Made by a program: the position numbers and the translations under genes. A stretch of 55,316 nt of DNA from positions 1 through 55,316 of the forward strand of contig JAFWWB010000036.1 of assembly GCA_017518185.1 (NCBI GenBank). Reading direction: 5' to 3'. The stretch is from Lachnospiraceae bacterium (lineage in GTDB: Bacteria; Bacillota; Clostridia; Lachnospirales; Lachnospiraceae). Below the pieces are notes generated by a model. The model made no database searches, had not been told where the DNA came from, and was given only the letters and a program-made list of their open reading frames with translations. This document shows positions 16,074-25,148 of the stretch, in pieces; position 1 is the stretch's first letter; every line of letters begins with the position of its first letter.

Positions 16074-16658
16074 TCAAAGAAGTCCCGAAAAACCGCAGAA
16101 AGCGATGGCCATGAGACCTGCCGTAACAAGTACTATGGGCATGCCCTGAAAAGCCTTCGGGACATTATTGTAACGCATCTTCTCCCTTATGCCCGCAAGT
16201 ATGCAGATAGAGATTGCAAAGCCGGCAGCTGTGGCAAAACCGTTCACCACGGCATAGAGCAGGTTGTACTCCTCCTGAACATTGGTAAGGGCCGTACCCA
16301 GCACCGCGCAGTTCGTTGTGATAAGAGGAAGATATACACCCAGTGATCTGTACAGGGAAGGGATGTTCTTCTTAAGGAACATCTCTACAAACTGGACCAG
16401 TGCCGCGATCACCAGTATGAAGACTATGGTCTTCAGATACTCAAGCCCGAAGGGTTTAAGAAGAAAGCCGTAGATGAGCGCGCTGACAAGGCTTGCCAGC
16501 GTGATGACAAATATGACGGCCACGCCCATGCCCCCGGCGGTCTTAAGCTGCTTGGATACCCCCAGAAAAGGGCAGAGCCCGTAGAACTGGCTGAGCACCA
16601 CGTTGCTCACCAACGCAGAGCCTATCGCTATTATCAGTAATTCAGAGATCGTACTCAT
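16074..16658 (-). CDS. rnfA: Rnf complex membrane subunit RnfA
   Basis: A 194-residue protein with six hydrophobic helices, paralogous to RnfE. It shows the conserved QFYGLCPFLGVSK and the TTNCAVLG segment, where a membrane iron-sulfur centre is held between RnfA and RnfE in solved structures. Its ATG overlaps the rnfE stop by 4 bp. Confidence 0.96.
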   Translation of the reverse strand: MSTISELLIIAIGSALVSNVVLSQFYGLCPFLGVSKQLKTAGGMGVAVIFVITLASLVSALIYGFLLKPFGLEYLKTIVFILVIAALVQFVEMFLKKNIPSLYRSLGVYLPLITTNCAVLGTALTNVQEEYNLLYAVVNGFATAAGFAISICILAGIREKMRYNNVPKAFQGMPIVLVTAGLMAIAFCGFSGLL

Positions 16659-17383
16659 TCCTTCTCTCCCGCTTTTTCATCGTAGAATTGATGCACGCAG
16701 CCGTCGTCTCCGCAGGATGCGCAGTCGCTGCCGCAGCCTGCCTTTATCTTACTCTGCTTTCCTGCCTTTATCTGCTTATCCCTTATAACAGACATAAGCG
16801 CGTTAAGCGCCGCCAGCACAAAGAACGCTCCGGGGGCCATTACGAATATGGCTATGGGTGCCATACCCGCACTCTCAAGAGGCTCCCTGAAGCTGTAACC
16901 GAAGACCGAAAAGCTTCCCAGTATCTCCCTGACGCAGCCTATGAGAGTAAGGGCCACGGTAAAGCCCAGTCCCATGCCAAGGCCGTCCATCAGTGATGCG
17001 AACATACCGTTCTTGGAAGCAAAAGCCTCAGCGCGGCCCAGTATTATACAGTTCACCACGATAAGGGGAATGAACATTCCCAGCGCCGAGTTTAACGCCG
17101 GAAGATAAGCCTCCAGGAACTGCCCCACTATAGTCACAAAGGAGGCTATGATCACTATGAACGCCGGGATCCTCACCCTGTCGGGTATCACCTTCCTGAG
17201 TGCCGAGATTATCACGTTCGACAGCGCCAGGACCACCGTGGTGGTAAGCCCCATGCCAAGACCGTTTATGGCCGACGTGGTCACTGCCAGAGTGGGACAC
17301 ATTCCCAGCATCAGCACAAAGGTGGGATTCTCGCTTATGAGCCCGTTTATAAACGGTTTAAAAACACTTTCCTTCTTTTCCAT
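16655..17383 (-). CDS. rnfE: Rnf complex membrane subunit RnfE with a cysteine-rich tail
   Basis: A 242-residue membrane subunit with the conserved LGMCPTLAVT and VVNCIILGRAEAFA segments. The usual protein ends soon after the last helix and a basic stretch. Here a tail of about 30 residues follows, holding GCGSDCASCGDDGC and a further His, which looks like a metal or cluster site. It lies between rnfG and rnfA. Confidence 0.95.
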   Translation of the reverse strand: MEKKESVFKPFINGLISENPTFVLMLGMCPTLAVTTSAINGLGMGLTTTVVLALSNVIISALRKVIPDRVRIPAFIVIIASFVTIVGQFLEAYLPALNSALGMFIPLIVVNCIILGRAEAFASKNGMFASLMDGLGMGLGFTVALTLIGCVREILGSFSVFGYSFREPLESAGMAPIAIFVMAPGAFFVLAALNALMSVIRDKQIKAGKQSKIKAGCGSDCASCGDDGCVHQFYDEKAGEKE

Positions 17384-17398
17384 ACTTTAACCGTTTCC

Positions 17399-17992
17399 TT
17401 ACTTCGAATAGTTTTCCCTGTAAAACTCAAGCCCCGCGTTCACTCCGTTCACAAAGGCCTTTGTGGTTATCGTTGCGGAAGAGATGGCATCCACCTCATT
17501 CTCCGCCGAGGCTCCGCCTCCCTTTACATATACAAAGCTCTCCGCCTTCCTGTCCTTAAACTGGGGAGCCAGCACATCTGCCGCCTGGAGTCCCAGGCCC
17601 GGAGTCTCCGATGTCTCAAGAATTGATACGCCCTTCAGCCCGCCATCTTCTGAGATGCCCATACCGAAACGTATGGTTCCGCCGTAGCCTTCCTTGCTGC
17701 ACATGTTGAGCACCACCCCAAGGGCATTTCCGTCAGCATCCTCGGCGGAGTAAACAGCTTCGACGCTGTCCTTTGGATAGTCCGCCAAAAGCGCGGCATC
17801 TGCATCCGCGGGCAGTTCCATCGGCACAAAGTTCTCTGCCTCCGGAAAAACTTCCCTGCAGGCATTCTCCACAGCCAGTACCTTCTGCTGTTCTATGGGC
17901 TCCTTTGTCACCTCATTTACCACTGCCAGCAGCACACCCGCTACAGCAGTTATGGCAAACAGTATTAATGCTTCTCTTATAATGCTCTTCAC
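17399..17992 (-). CDS. rnfG: Rnf complex FMN-binding subunit RnfG
   Basis: A 197-residue protein with an N-terminal membrane anchor and an extracytoplasmic FMN-binding domain. The flavinylation motif is DAISSATITT, whose last Thr carries FMN through a phosphoester bond added by ApbE; no apbE is in the window. The GTG start directly follows the rnfD stop. Confidence 0.95.
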   Translation of the reverse strand: MKSIIREALILFAITAVAGVLLAVVNEVTKEPIEQQKVLAVENACREVFPEAENFVPMELPADADAALLADYPKDSVEAVYSAEDADGNALGVVLNMCSKEGYGGTIRFGMGISEDGGLKGVSILETSETPGLGLQAADVLAPQFKDRKAESFVYVKGGGASAENEVDAISSATITTKAFVNGVNAGLEFYRENYSK

Positions 17993-19009
17993 TTAAGCCA
18001 CCTCTTTCGCCGGCTTCTTATAGCCGAAATGCCTGGGTACAGTGATCTTCTCGATCAGCGGCACGATAAGGTTTCCGATGATTATGGCATAAGACACGCC
18101 CTCGGCTCCGGGGCCGAAGACCCTGAAGATGCCGGTAAGTATACCAAGGAAGATACCGTAGATCACCTGTCCCTTGCGGGTTATGGGTCTGGTCACATAG
18201 TCGGTGGCCATAAAGAATGCCCCCAGCATAAGGCCGCCGCCGTAAAGCTGTCCGCCAAGATAGGTGATATCAAATCCCCTGCCGCCGAATACCGCTGTGA
18301 AGGCCAGCAGGCTTACGATATAACAGAGGGATACATGCCAGGTGATGACACTGCAGGCTATGAGGAACACTCCCCCAAGAAGCAGCGCAACGGCCGAAGT
18401 CTCGCCTATGGTGCCGCCCTCGTTTCCGATGAACATCTGCATAAGGTCAACACTCTCTCCGGCTTTCAGCCTTGCCAGCGGCGTAGCGGAGGATACGACA
18501 TCGGCTCCGCCCCAGCCGGGTTTATAGGAGAAATCCGTCATGTATCTGGCGAAGGAAAGCACCAGAAAACAGCGCGCACCAAGGGCGGGGTTCATGAAAT
18601 TCTGTCCGAGGCCGCCGAAGAGCATCTTCACCACCACGATGGCCACAAAAGCGCCTATGACCGGTATCCAGAGAGGAACCGCAACAGGCAGGTTCATGGC
18701 GAGCAGAAGTCCTGTCACCACGCAGGAAAGATCTCCCACTGTGCTCTTTTTCTTTATGATCTTATCGAAGCCCCACTCGAAAAAGATGCAGCATGCAATG
18801 CTTATGAGGGTGATGATAAGGGCCCTGGGGCCGAAGTGCCATATGCCATATATCTCTGCCGGCATCAGCGCTGCTATCACCATTCCCATAAGATAAGAGG
18901 TGCTCACCTTATCCCTTACATGGGGTGTGGGAGAAACGCTTTTCAGGAGCTGTGCGGTCTCCTTCATCTTCTCTCCCGCTGTTTTTTCCTTATTCTCGGT
19001 ATCGCTCAT
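17993..19009 (-). CDS. rnfD: Rnf complex membrane subunit RnfD
   Basis: A 338-residue polytopic protein related to NqrB. It shows the flavinylation motif VVSSATPLA (Thr linked to FMN) and the conserved NPALGARCFL. It is thought to take part in ion translocation. The ATG overlaps the rnfC stop by 4 bp. Confidence 0.95.
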   Translation of the reverse strand: MSDTENKEKTAGEKMKETAQLLKSVSPTPHVRDKVSTSYLMGMVIAALMPAEIYGIWHFGPRALIITLISIACCIFFEWGFDKIIKKKSTVGDLSCVVTGLLLAMNLPVAVPLWIPVIGAFVAIVVVKMLFGGLGQNFMNPALGARCFLVLSFARYMTDFSYKPGWGGADVVSSATPLARLKAGESVDLMQMFIGNEGGTIGETSAVALLLGGVFLIACSVITWHVSLCYIVSLLAFTAVFGGRGFDITYLGGQLYGGGLMLGAFFMATDYVTRPITRKGQVIYGIFLGILTGIFRVFGPGAEGVSYAIIIGNLIVPLIEKITVPRHFGYKKPAKEVA

Positions 19010-20325
19010 TTCTTTTTCCTTTTAGCCATGACCAGGCGTCTCATTGTCTTTATGGACTGGGCCAGCTGCCTCTTGGCCGGACAGACATAGCTGCAGCAGC
19101 CGCATTCAACGCATTCCATTCCGTAAAGGCCCAAGAACTCCTCTTCGTTAAAGTGCGCCGCATGATCCGCGATATGCGAAGGGATGAGTCTGGAAGGACA
19201 AACATCCACGCACCTTCCGCAGTTTATGCACGCCGAAGGCTCCCACTTTGCCACCTCATCCGTGCTCATGCAGAGCAGGGCCGAGGAGCTTTTTGTCACC
19301 GGCACATGCAGATCAAACATGGCAAAGCCCATCATGGGGCCGCCTGAGATGATCTTGGCAGGCTCCGTCACAAAACCTCCTGCCGCTTCTATGAGCTCTG
19401 AATAATCCGTGCCCGTGTACACCTTGAAATTCCGGGGATCCTTTACAGCATCTCCCGTCACGGTAACTATCCTGTGTATCAGCGGCTCCCCTTCCGTCAC
19501 GGCATTGTTAATGGCTATGACCGTATCAGTATTATTCACCACGCAGCCCGCATCCGCCGGCAGCATCTTCGAATTTATCTCACGGCCCGTTACGGCAAAT
19601 ATCAGCTGGCGCTCTGAACCCTGGGGATACTTGGTCTTCAGGGCTGCCACGCTTATCCTTTCTTTTCCCGCTGTCTTCTCCTTAAGGAGCTTTATGCAGT
19701 CGGGCTTGTTATCCTCTACCGCCAGCACGCCCCGCGCATTATCGAAGAGGCTTAGCATGATCTCCAGGCCGTGGACAAGCTTATCCGGTTCCTCCAGCAT
19801 CTTCCTGTAGTCACTGGTAAGATAGGGCTCGCACTCGGAACAGTTCACGATGATGGTATCGATCTTCTCAGGCTCTTTGGGTGAAAGCTTCACATGCGTA
19901 GGGAAGCCTGCGCCGCCCATGCCTGTGATACCGGCATCCCTGATCACTGCCAGCACTTCTTCACGGCTCATCTGCTCAAAGGTCTTGTCCGTAAGAGGCT
20001 CTGCCTTCTCATAGAACCCGTCATTCTCTATGATGATGCAGTCCACCATATCACCGGTGACGGTGCGCCTCTTCTCGATCCCCTTTACCGTGCCTGATAC
20101 GGAAGCGCAGATGCAGGCCGAGACAAAACCGCCTGCTTCGGCGATCCTCTCTCCCATAAGCACGCGCTGGCCTTTTTCCACTATGGCCTTTGCGGGCGCA
20201 CCGATATGCTGACTGAGGGGATAGACCAGATCCCCCTTCGGCTTGTATTCTTCTATCGGTTTATCTTTGGACAGGGCCTTCCCGTCAAAGGGATGCACCC
20301 CACCCCTGAATGTAAATAGTGCCAT
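19006..20325 (-). CDS. rnfC: Rnf complex NADH-oxidising subunit RnfC
   Basis: A 439-residue peripheral subunit and first gene of the operon. It starts with the typical FRGGVHPFDGK. It has the GMGGAGFPTHVKL flavin/NADH-binding region and two C-terminal 4Fe-4S motifs, CINCGRCVDVCP and CVECGCCSYVCP. With ferredoxin-fed RnfB, the complex links ferredoxin oxidation to NAD+ reduction and Na+ or H+ export. AACAGGAG lies upstream of the ATG. Confidence 0.96.
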   Translation of the reverse strand: MALFTFRGGVHPFDGKALSKDKPIEEYKPKGDLVYPLSQHIGAPAKAIVEKGQRVLMGERIAEAGGFVSACICASVSGTVKGIEKRRTVTGDMVDCIIIENDGFYEKAEPLTDKTFEQMSREEVLAVIRDAGITGMGGAGFPTHVKLSPKEPEKIDTIIVNCSECEPYLTSDYRKMLEEPDKLVHGLEIMLSLFDNARGVLAVEDNKPDCIKLLKEKTAGKERISVAALKTKYPQGSERQLIFAVTGREINSKMLPADAGCVVNNTDTVIAINNAVTEGEPLIHRIVTVTGDAVKDPRNFKVYTGTDYSELIEAAGGFVTEPAKIISGGPMMGFAMFDLHVPVTKSSSALLCMSTDEVAKWEPSACINCGRCVDVCPSRLIPSHIADHAAHFNEEEFLGLYGMECVECGCCSYVCPAKRQLAQSIKTMRRLVMAKRKKK

Positions 20326-20353
20326 AAACCTTCTCCTGTTTCAAACGGAGATA

Positions 20354-20382
20354 AATATATCACATTTTTCCACTACAGTCAA
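20354..20382 (-). promoter_or_regulatory. Promoter of the rnf operon
   Basis: On the minus strand, TTGACT (20377-20382) and TATATT (20354-20359) have a 17 bp spacer. This leaves a leader of about 20 bases before rnfC. Confidence 0.75.
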
Positions 20383-20411
20383 AAAAAACACTACAGCTTT
20401 TCCGGAAAATG

Positions 20412-20420
20412 TGTTATGAT
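20412..20420 (+). promoter_or_regulatory. Extended -10 promoter of the YprB-like gene
   Basis: TG (20412-20413), one base, then TATGAT (20415-20420). No good -35 box is seen. The ATG is at 20457, with AAGGA upstream. Confidence 0.5.
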
Positions 20421-20456
20421 ATCAGCTGATGAAAAAAATCCGAAAGGAATGCAAGT

Positions 20457-21575
20457 ATGAAGACTATCACGGTTCCCATAGAGGATTCGCCCGCTTACCC
20501 CATAGAGCAGCTCTTAAATGAGGGGACAACCCTGTCCGAGGTGCTCTTCGTGGATATAGAGACCACCGGTTTTACCGCTTCCGGCTCCGCTCTCTATCTC
20601 GTGGGCTGCGTGTATTTTATGGATGAGAAATGGACCTACACCCAGTTCTTTGCAGAGAATTACGACGAAGAGCTTGCCGTGCTCACAGCGTTCTTTGAGT
20701 TTGCGGTAGACTATAAGTTCCTCATCCATTATAACGGCAACCGCTTCGACCTGCCTTACTTAAGCCAGAAGTCAGCGCAGTATTCCCTTCCCTATTCCTT
20801 CGACCGCTTTGACGGCATAGACATCTACCGCCGCATAGCGCCCTACAAGGATATACTGGGACTTCCCGACCTAAAGCAGAAGACGGTGGAGGAATTCCTG
20901 GGGCTTGAAAGGGATGATAAATACAGCGGCGGACAGCTCATCAGCCGCTATCACGACTATGTCTGTGAAAAGGATCCGGCTCTTCTTGACGAGCTTCTGC
21001 TCCACAATGCGGACGACCTTAAGGGCATGTTAAAGGTCGTATCCATGCTGGCATATCCGGATCTCTTCTTAAAGCCCCTCAGGGTAATGAAGGTGCATGC
21101 AAACTATTTCAATGATGTGAACAAAAAGCGCAGCCAGGAGATAATCCTGAAGCTCCGCTTTACTTCCCCCCTGCCCAAGGCTATATCACTGAGAGCTCTT
21201 GGCTGCTATTTCTCCGGAGAAGGCATAGACGGTTCCCTTAAAGTTCCTCTGTTTGAGGAGGAGATGAAATACTTCTACTCTAATTTCAAGGATTACTACT
21301 ATCTCCCTGCCGAGGATACTGCCATGCACAAGGCCATTGCAGGATTTGTGGACAAAGAACACAGGGTACAGGCTACCGCTTCCAACTGCTATACAAGAAA
21401 GAAATCCTTCTATCTGCCCCAGTGGGAAGTGCTCTTTACACCCTTCTTCAAAAGGGAATACAGGTCAAAGGAGCTTTTCTTCGAGCTTACGGATGAGTTT
21501 AAGAAGAGCCGTTCCGGCTTCAACATGTATGCGGAGCACATCATGAGCAGCATGTTCCAGCACAGGGATGATTAG
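20457..21575 (+). CDS. YprB-like RNase H-fold exonuclease
   Basis: A 372-residue protein whose first 200 or so residues form a DEDD-type 3'-5' exonuclease core: FVDIETTGF (Asp and Glu), HYNGNRFDLPYL (Asp) and HNADDLKGM (late Asp). This matches the YprB family of ribonuclease H-like proteins; the cellular substrate is not established. The C-terminal 170 residues are not a domain I recognise. It is monocistronic, divergent from rnfC, and closed by a terminator. Confidence 0.8.
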   Translation: MKTITVPIEDSPAYPIEQLLNEGTTLSEVLFVDIETTGFTASGSALYLVGCVYFMDEKWTYTQFFAENYDEELAVLTAFFEFAVDYKFLIHYNGNRFDLPYLSQKSAQYSLPYSFDRFDGIDIYRRIAPYKDILGLPDLKQKTVEEFLGLERDDKYSGGQLISRYHDYVCEKDPALLDELLLHNADDLKGMLKVVSMLAYPDLFLKPLRVMKVHANYFNDVNKKRSQEIILKLRFTSPLPKAISLRALGCYFSGEGIDGSLKVPLFEEEMKYFYSNFKDYYYLPAEDTAMHKAIAGFVDKEHRVQATASNCYTRKKSFYLPQWEVLFTPFFKREYRSKELFFELTDEFKKSRSGFNMYAEHIMSSMFQHRDD

Positions 21576-21630
21576 TTTGACGGACGCCGGTTGCGGATCA
21601 CATGATGCCCTTACCGGCTGATACATCAAA

Positions 21631-21656
21631 AAAGCCCCCTTTGTACGGGGGCTTTT
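21631..21656. terminator. Bidirectional terminator between the YprB-like gene and cheR
   Basis: A perfect 9 bp stem, AAAGCCCCC (21631-21639) with GGGGGCTTT (21647-21655). T-runs follow on both strands, six T on the minus strand, so it probably serves both convergent genes. Confidence 0.9.
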
Positions 21657-21699
21657 AAAATGTCTCATGATGTGTCCTTTGGGGACTAATATGATCAGG

Positions 21700-22545
21700 T
21701 CAGTCTAATCTTTCATAGAAGAAGGAGTTCTTCCTTCCGTAATTCATCTTCTGGTAGCCGGTTATCTGCTCGGTGGAACCGATAAACAGTATGCCCTCGT
21801 GCACCAGGCTGTCATGGAAACGGCGGAACACCTGATCCTTGGCATCCTCGGTGAAGTATATCAGCACGTTACGGCAGACTATCATGTGGTAATCCTTCAT
21901 GTAGTCCCTGGGCTCCAGAAGGTTGGCCTTCTTGAAAGTTACCCTGCTCTTTATCTCGTCGCTCACCGCATATGCCACCTTAAGGCTGGCAACCGGATCG
22001 GACTCGCCTATGGGCTTTACCGCATCCATCTCCTTATCGTTGAGCTTCCTGAAATACTTTGCCTTCAGATCCTTGGGAACTCCCGCAAGGGATTTCTCAT
22101 CATATATGCCTCTCTTCGCCTTCTGAATGATGGTGGCGTCGATATCAGTAGCATAGATGCGGATCATGTTAAGGGGCAGGTGCTTTGAAAGCGCCATGAC
22201 CAGGGAATAGGGCTCATCACCGGTAGAGCAGGCTGCAGACCATATCTTCAGGTTCTTACCGAAGCGCTGGATGAGCATCGGGATAACCTCTTTATCCATG
22301 AACTCCCACTGATCCGGATTCCTGTAGAATTCGGATACATTGATGGTGAAGTGATTGAGGAACTCCTCCATCGCATCCCTGTCCGTGGAAAGAAGCTTTA
22401 TATAAGTCGGATAATCCCTTATCCCCTTTTTGGTGATCAGCTGGTCTATACGGCGCTTCATCTGCGCTTCCTTATAGGCGTTCAGATCAACCTTTGTAAG
22501 CTTCAGGATCTGGTCTTTAAGATAGCCGTAATCGTTGACTGCCAT
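21700..22545 (-). CDS. cheR: Chemotaxis protein methyltransferase CheR
   Basis: A 281-residue SAM-dependent enzyme that methylates glutamates of chemoreceptors. It has an N-terminal helical domain, the SAM motif IWSAACSTGDEPYSLVM (about residues 100-116), YATDIDATII, and the VCRNVLIYF motif. It lies 17 bp after the rpsA-like gene. No receptor or other che gene is present in the window. Confidence 0.94.
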   Translation of the reverse strand: MAVNDYGYLKDQILKLTKVDLNAYKEAQMKRRIDQLITKKGIRDYPTYIKLLSTDRDAMEEFLNHFTINVSEFYRNPDQWEFMDKEVIPMLIQRFGKNLKIWSAACSTGDEPYSLVMALSKHLPLNMIRIYATDIDATIIQKAKRGIYDEKSLAGVPKDLKAKYFRKLNDKEMDAVKPIGESDPVASLKVAYAVSDEIKSRVTFKKANLLEPRDYMKDYHMIVCRNVLIYFTEDAKDQVFRRFHDSLVHEGILFIGSTEQITGYQKMNYGRKNSFFYERLD

Positions 22546-22562
22546 TCCCTTACTCCTCTGTG

Positions 22563-23648
22563 TTATTCCTCGGTGGTCTCAGTTGCCTCTTCCTCCTCGG
22601 GAAGAAGATCCTTCATGCTGAGGGAGATCTTATGCTCATCGATGTTCACATCAACGATCCTTGCCTCGATCTCCTCGCCTACCTTGAGCACATCGGAAGG
22701 CTTCTCGATGTGCTTGCGGCTTATCTGGGAAACATGGAGCAGAGCATCCACACCCTCTTCAAGCTGTACGAAAGCACCGAACTCGGTCATACGTGCAACG
22801 GTTCCCTTCACAACGGAACCTACGGAATACTTGCTCTCAACGCTGAGCCAGGGATTGTTCTCATCAAACTTTGCGGAAAGCGCGATCTTGTCGCCCTTGA
22901 TCTCCTTGATGATGACCTTCAGGCTGTCGCCCTTCTTGAATACGTTCTGGGGATAATCGATGCGCCCCCAGCTCATCTCTGAAATGTGGAGCAGTCCGTC
23001 GATGCCGCCTATATCAACAAATGCGCCGAAGCTGGTAACGTTCTTTACAACGCCGTCCACCACATCGCCTTCATGGATGCGGCCGAGAGCCTCGGTCTTT
23101 GCCTTTTCTCTCTTCTCACGGAGAACAGTCTTGCAGTCGCCGATGTACCTGCGCTTCTTGGGATTGAACTCGCTCATAACGAACTCGATCTCCTGGTCTG
23201 CAAAGACGTTCAGATTCTTGGTGTAGGTGTCGGAAGCAAGGCTTGCGGGAATGAATACGGGAACCTCGTCCACGGTAGCCACAAGACCGCCCTTGACAAC
23301 CTCGGTAACCTTTGCCTTAAGTACTGTCTGGTCATTGAAGGCATCCTCAAGTACCTTGCTGACCTTCTCTGCTACGATACGCTTATGGGAAAGTACCACC
23401 TGGCCTTCGCCGTCATTGAGCTTGAGCACTTTGACGTCGATCTTATCGTCGGGCTTGACTACGGTGGTAAGATCAAGTGTCTGGTCATTGGAATATTCGC
23501 TTCTGGTAACGATACCATCAGACTTGTAGCCGATATTAACAGCGATCTCATCAGGTGTCACTGAAATAACGGTGCCTTCCACCACATCCCCCGTTCGAAT
23601 ATTTTTGAAACTCTCCTTAAGCAATTCTTCAAAGCTTGGTTCTGACAT
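22563..23648 (-). CDS. rpsA: S1 RNA-binding domain protein (ribosomal protein S1 homologue)
   Basis: A 361-residue protein with four S1 (OB-fold) repeats. The first starts GDVVEGTVISV at about residue 20; the third has FGAFVDIGGIDGLLHISEMSW; the fourth has FGAFVQLEEGVDALLHVSQIS. The short four-domain form is usual in Firmicutes, in place of the six-domain S1 of E. coli. The start at 23648 is set by GAGGAGG nine bases upstream and lies inside the ispH 3' end (20 bp overlap). Confidence 0.9.
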   Translation of the reverse strand: MSEPSFEELLKESFKNIRTGDVVEGTVISVTPDEIAVNIGYKSDGIVTRSEYSNDQTLDLTTVVKPDDKIDVKVLKLNDGEGQVVLSHKRIVAEKVSKVLEDAFNDQTVLKAKVTEVVKGGLVATVDEVPVFIPASLASDTYTKNLNVFADQEIEFVMSEFNPKKRRYIGDCKTVLREKREKAKTEALGRIHEGDVVDGVVKNVTSFGAFVDIGGIDGLLHISEMSWGRIDYPQNVFKKGDSLKVIIKEIKGDKIALSAKFDENNPWLSVESKYSVGSVVKGTVARMTEFGAFVQLEEGVDALLHVSQISRKHIEKPSDVLKVGEEIEARIVDVNIDEHKISLSMKDLLPEEEEATETTEE

Positions 23649-24477
23649 TATTTTGAACCTCCTCAATAATATAGTCTGGGGTGGAAGCCCCGGCTGTGAT
23701 ACCCACTGTTTTTATCGACTCATCCGGCGAAATGCTTAATTCCGACACCGTCTGGATGAATTCGGTCCTGTCACACACTGCACTGCAGATCTCATACAAT
23801 TTACGGGAGTTGGAACTCTTCCTGTCCCCGATAACGATCATCAGATCCACCCGGCCCGCGATCTCTTCCGCTTCCGTCTGGTGCTTCTCAGTCGCATTAC
23901 AGATCGTATTCACAATACTCACATAATACGATTTTTTGCGGAAAATTTCAACAATTTTTTCAAATTTATTGTGATTAAATGTTGTCTGGGCTACGAGACA
24001 GGCTCCCTTATCGGATGAAGGGCTGTATTCTTCGGCTTCTTCGGGGCTCGAGATCACTGTCGGCTCTCTCCTGCACCAGCCCACGATCCCCTCTACTTCG
24101 GGGTGTGAAGCGTCTCCTGCGATGACTATGTCCCGTTCAAGGCTCTCCTCCATGACGATATTGTGTATGCGTTTGACGAATGGGCAGGTGACGTCCACAT
24201 ACTTTATCCCCTTTTCCTCCAGAAGCTTCATGATGCGCTCCGGCACGCCGTGTGAACGGAGTATCACCGTGCCGCCGTTCACTGCCGCCAGTTCTTCTTC
24301 ATTCTCTATGACCTTAAGCCCCTTTTCCTTAAGACTCTTCATGACCTCGTCATTATGGATCACGGGCCCGTAGGAATAAAGCTCTGCTTCCGTTTCCGCC
24401 AGCTCAAAGGCGCTGTCCACAGCCTTGCGCACGCCAAAGCAGAAGCCCGCTGTCTTTGCCCTGATCACCTCTGCCAT
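23629..24477 (-). CDS. ispH: 4-hydroxy-3-methylbut-2-enyl diphosphate reductase
   Basis: A 282-residue iron-sulfur enzyme, last step of the MEP isoprenoid pathway, giving IPP and DMAPP. The three cluster cysteines are in TAGFCFGVRKAV, DVTCPFVKRIH and NTICNATEKHQTEA. The short form without a fused S1 domain is seen here; the S1 protein is a separate overlapping gene, whereas in some Clostridia the two are joined. It overlaps cmk by 13 bp. The pathway partner ispG lies at 50537-51604. Confidence 0.96.
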   Translation of the reverse strand: MAEVIRAKTAGFCFGVRKAVDSAFELAETEAELYSYGPVIHNDEVMKSLKEKGLKVIENEEELAAVNGGTVILRSHGVPERIMKLLEEKGIKYVDVTCPFVKRIHNIVMEESLERDIVIAGDASHPEVEGIVGWCRREPTVISSPEEAEEYSPSSDKGACLVAQTTFNHNKFEKIVEIFRKKSYYVSIVNTICNATEKHQTEAEEIAGRVDLMIVIGDRKSSNSRKLYEICSAVCDRTEFIQTVSELSISPDESIKTVGITAGASTPDYIIEEVQNNVRTKL

Positions 24478-25148
24478 GCGGGCACCTTTTTCTCTATCCG
24501 GTCGAGCATTGCTTCAAGAACCTCATCTATGCTCATATATGAACTGTCAAGAAGATATGCGTCATCCGCCTGCTTAAGTGGGGAGATCTCGCGGTTCATA
24601 TCACGCTCGTCACGCTCCCTGATCTCCGCCTTAATGGCTTCAAGCTCAGCAGCCTCACCTTTTTCGATAAGTTCCTTATATCTTCTTTCGGCACGGACCT
24701 CCACAGAAGCCGTAAGGTAGATCTTTACTTCTGCATTCGGGAGCACCACCGTGCCTATGTCCCTGCCGTCCATGACCACGCTTTTCTCCGAAGCCAGCTT
24801 CTGCTGGAGCTCCACCAGCTTTTTCCGCACTTCCGGATTCACGCTGACCTTCGAGGCCATGGCGCTCACCTCTTCCGTGCGGATAACGCCGCTCACGTTC
24901 TCGCCGTTTAAGAGCACCTGCTGGATGCCGTCCGCAAAATCGATGCTGATGTCGGCACTGCCTGAGGCTTTGGTCACCGCCTCCGTATCCGAAGGATCCA
25001 CTCCTGATCTTAAGATATGCAGGGCCATGGCACGGTACATCGCGCCCGTGTCCACATAGATGACCCCCAGCCTCTTTGAAAGGCTCTTTGCTATGGTGCT
25101 CTTGCCGGCTCCCGCCGGTCCGTCTATTGCTACCGAAAATCTCTCCAT
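24465..25148 (-). CDS. cmk: Cytidylate kinase
   Basis: A 227-residue nucleoside monophosphate kinase phosphorylating CMP and dCMP. It has the P-loop DGPAGAGKSTIAKSL, DTGAMYRAMA, and VVMDGRDIGTVVLPNA. It overlaps yhiN (upstream) by 19 bp and ispH (downstream) by 13 bp, so translation is probably coupled along this run. Confidence 0.96.
   Translation of the reverse strand: MERFSVAIDGPAGAGKSTIAKSLSKRLGVIYVDTGAMYRAMALHILRSGVDPSDTEAVTKASGSADISIDFADGIQQVLLNGENVSGVIRTEEVSAMASKVSVNPEVRKKLVELQQKLASEKSVVMDGRDIGTVVLPNAEVKIYLTASVEVRAERRYKELIEKGEAAELEAIKAEIRERDERDMNREISPLKQADDAYLLDSSYMSIDEVLEAMLDRIEKKVPAWQR

Noticed and set aside
18029-19090. Long open frame on the + strand opposite rnfD
   Set aside because: It is antisense to a well-conserved gene, has no recognisable domain and arises from codon bias of the real gene.
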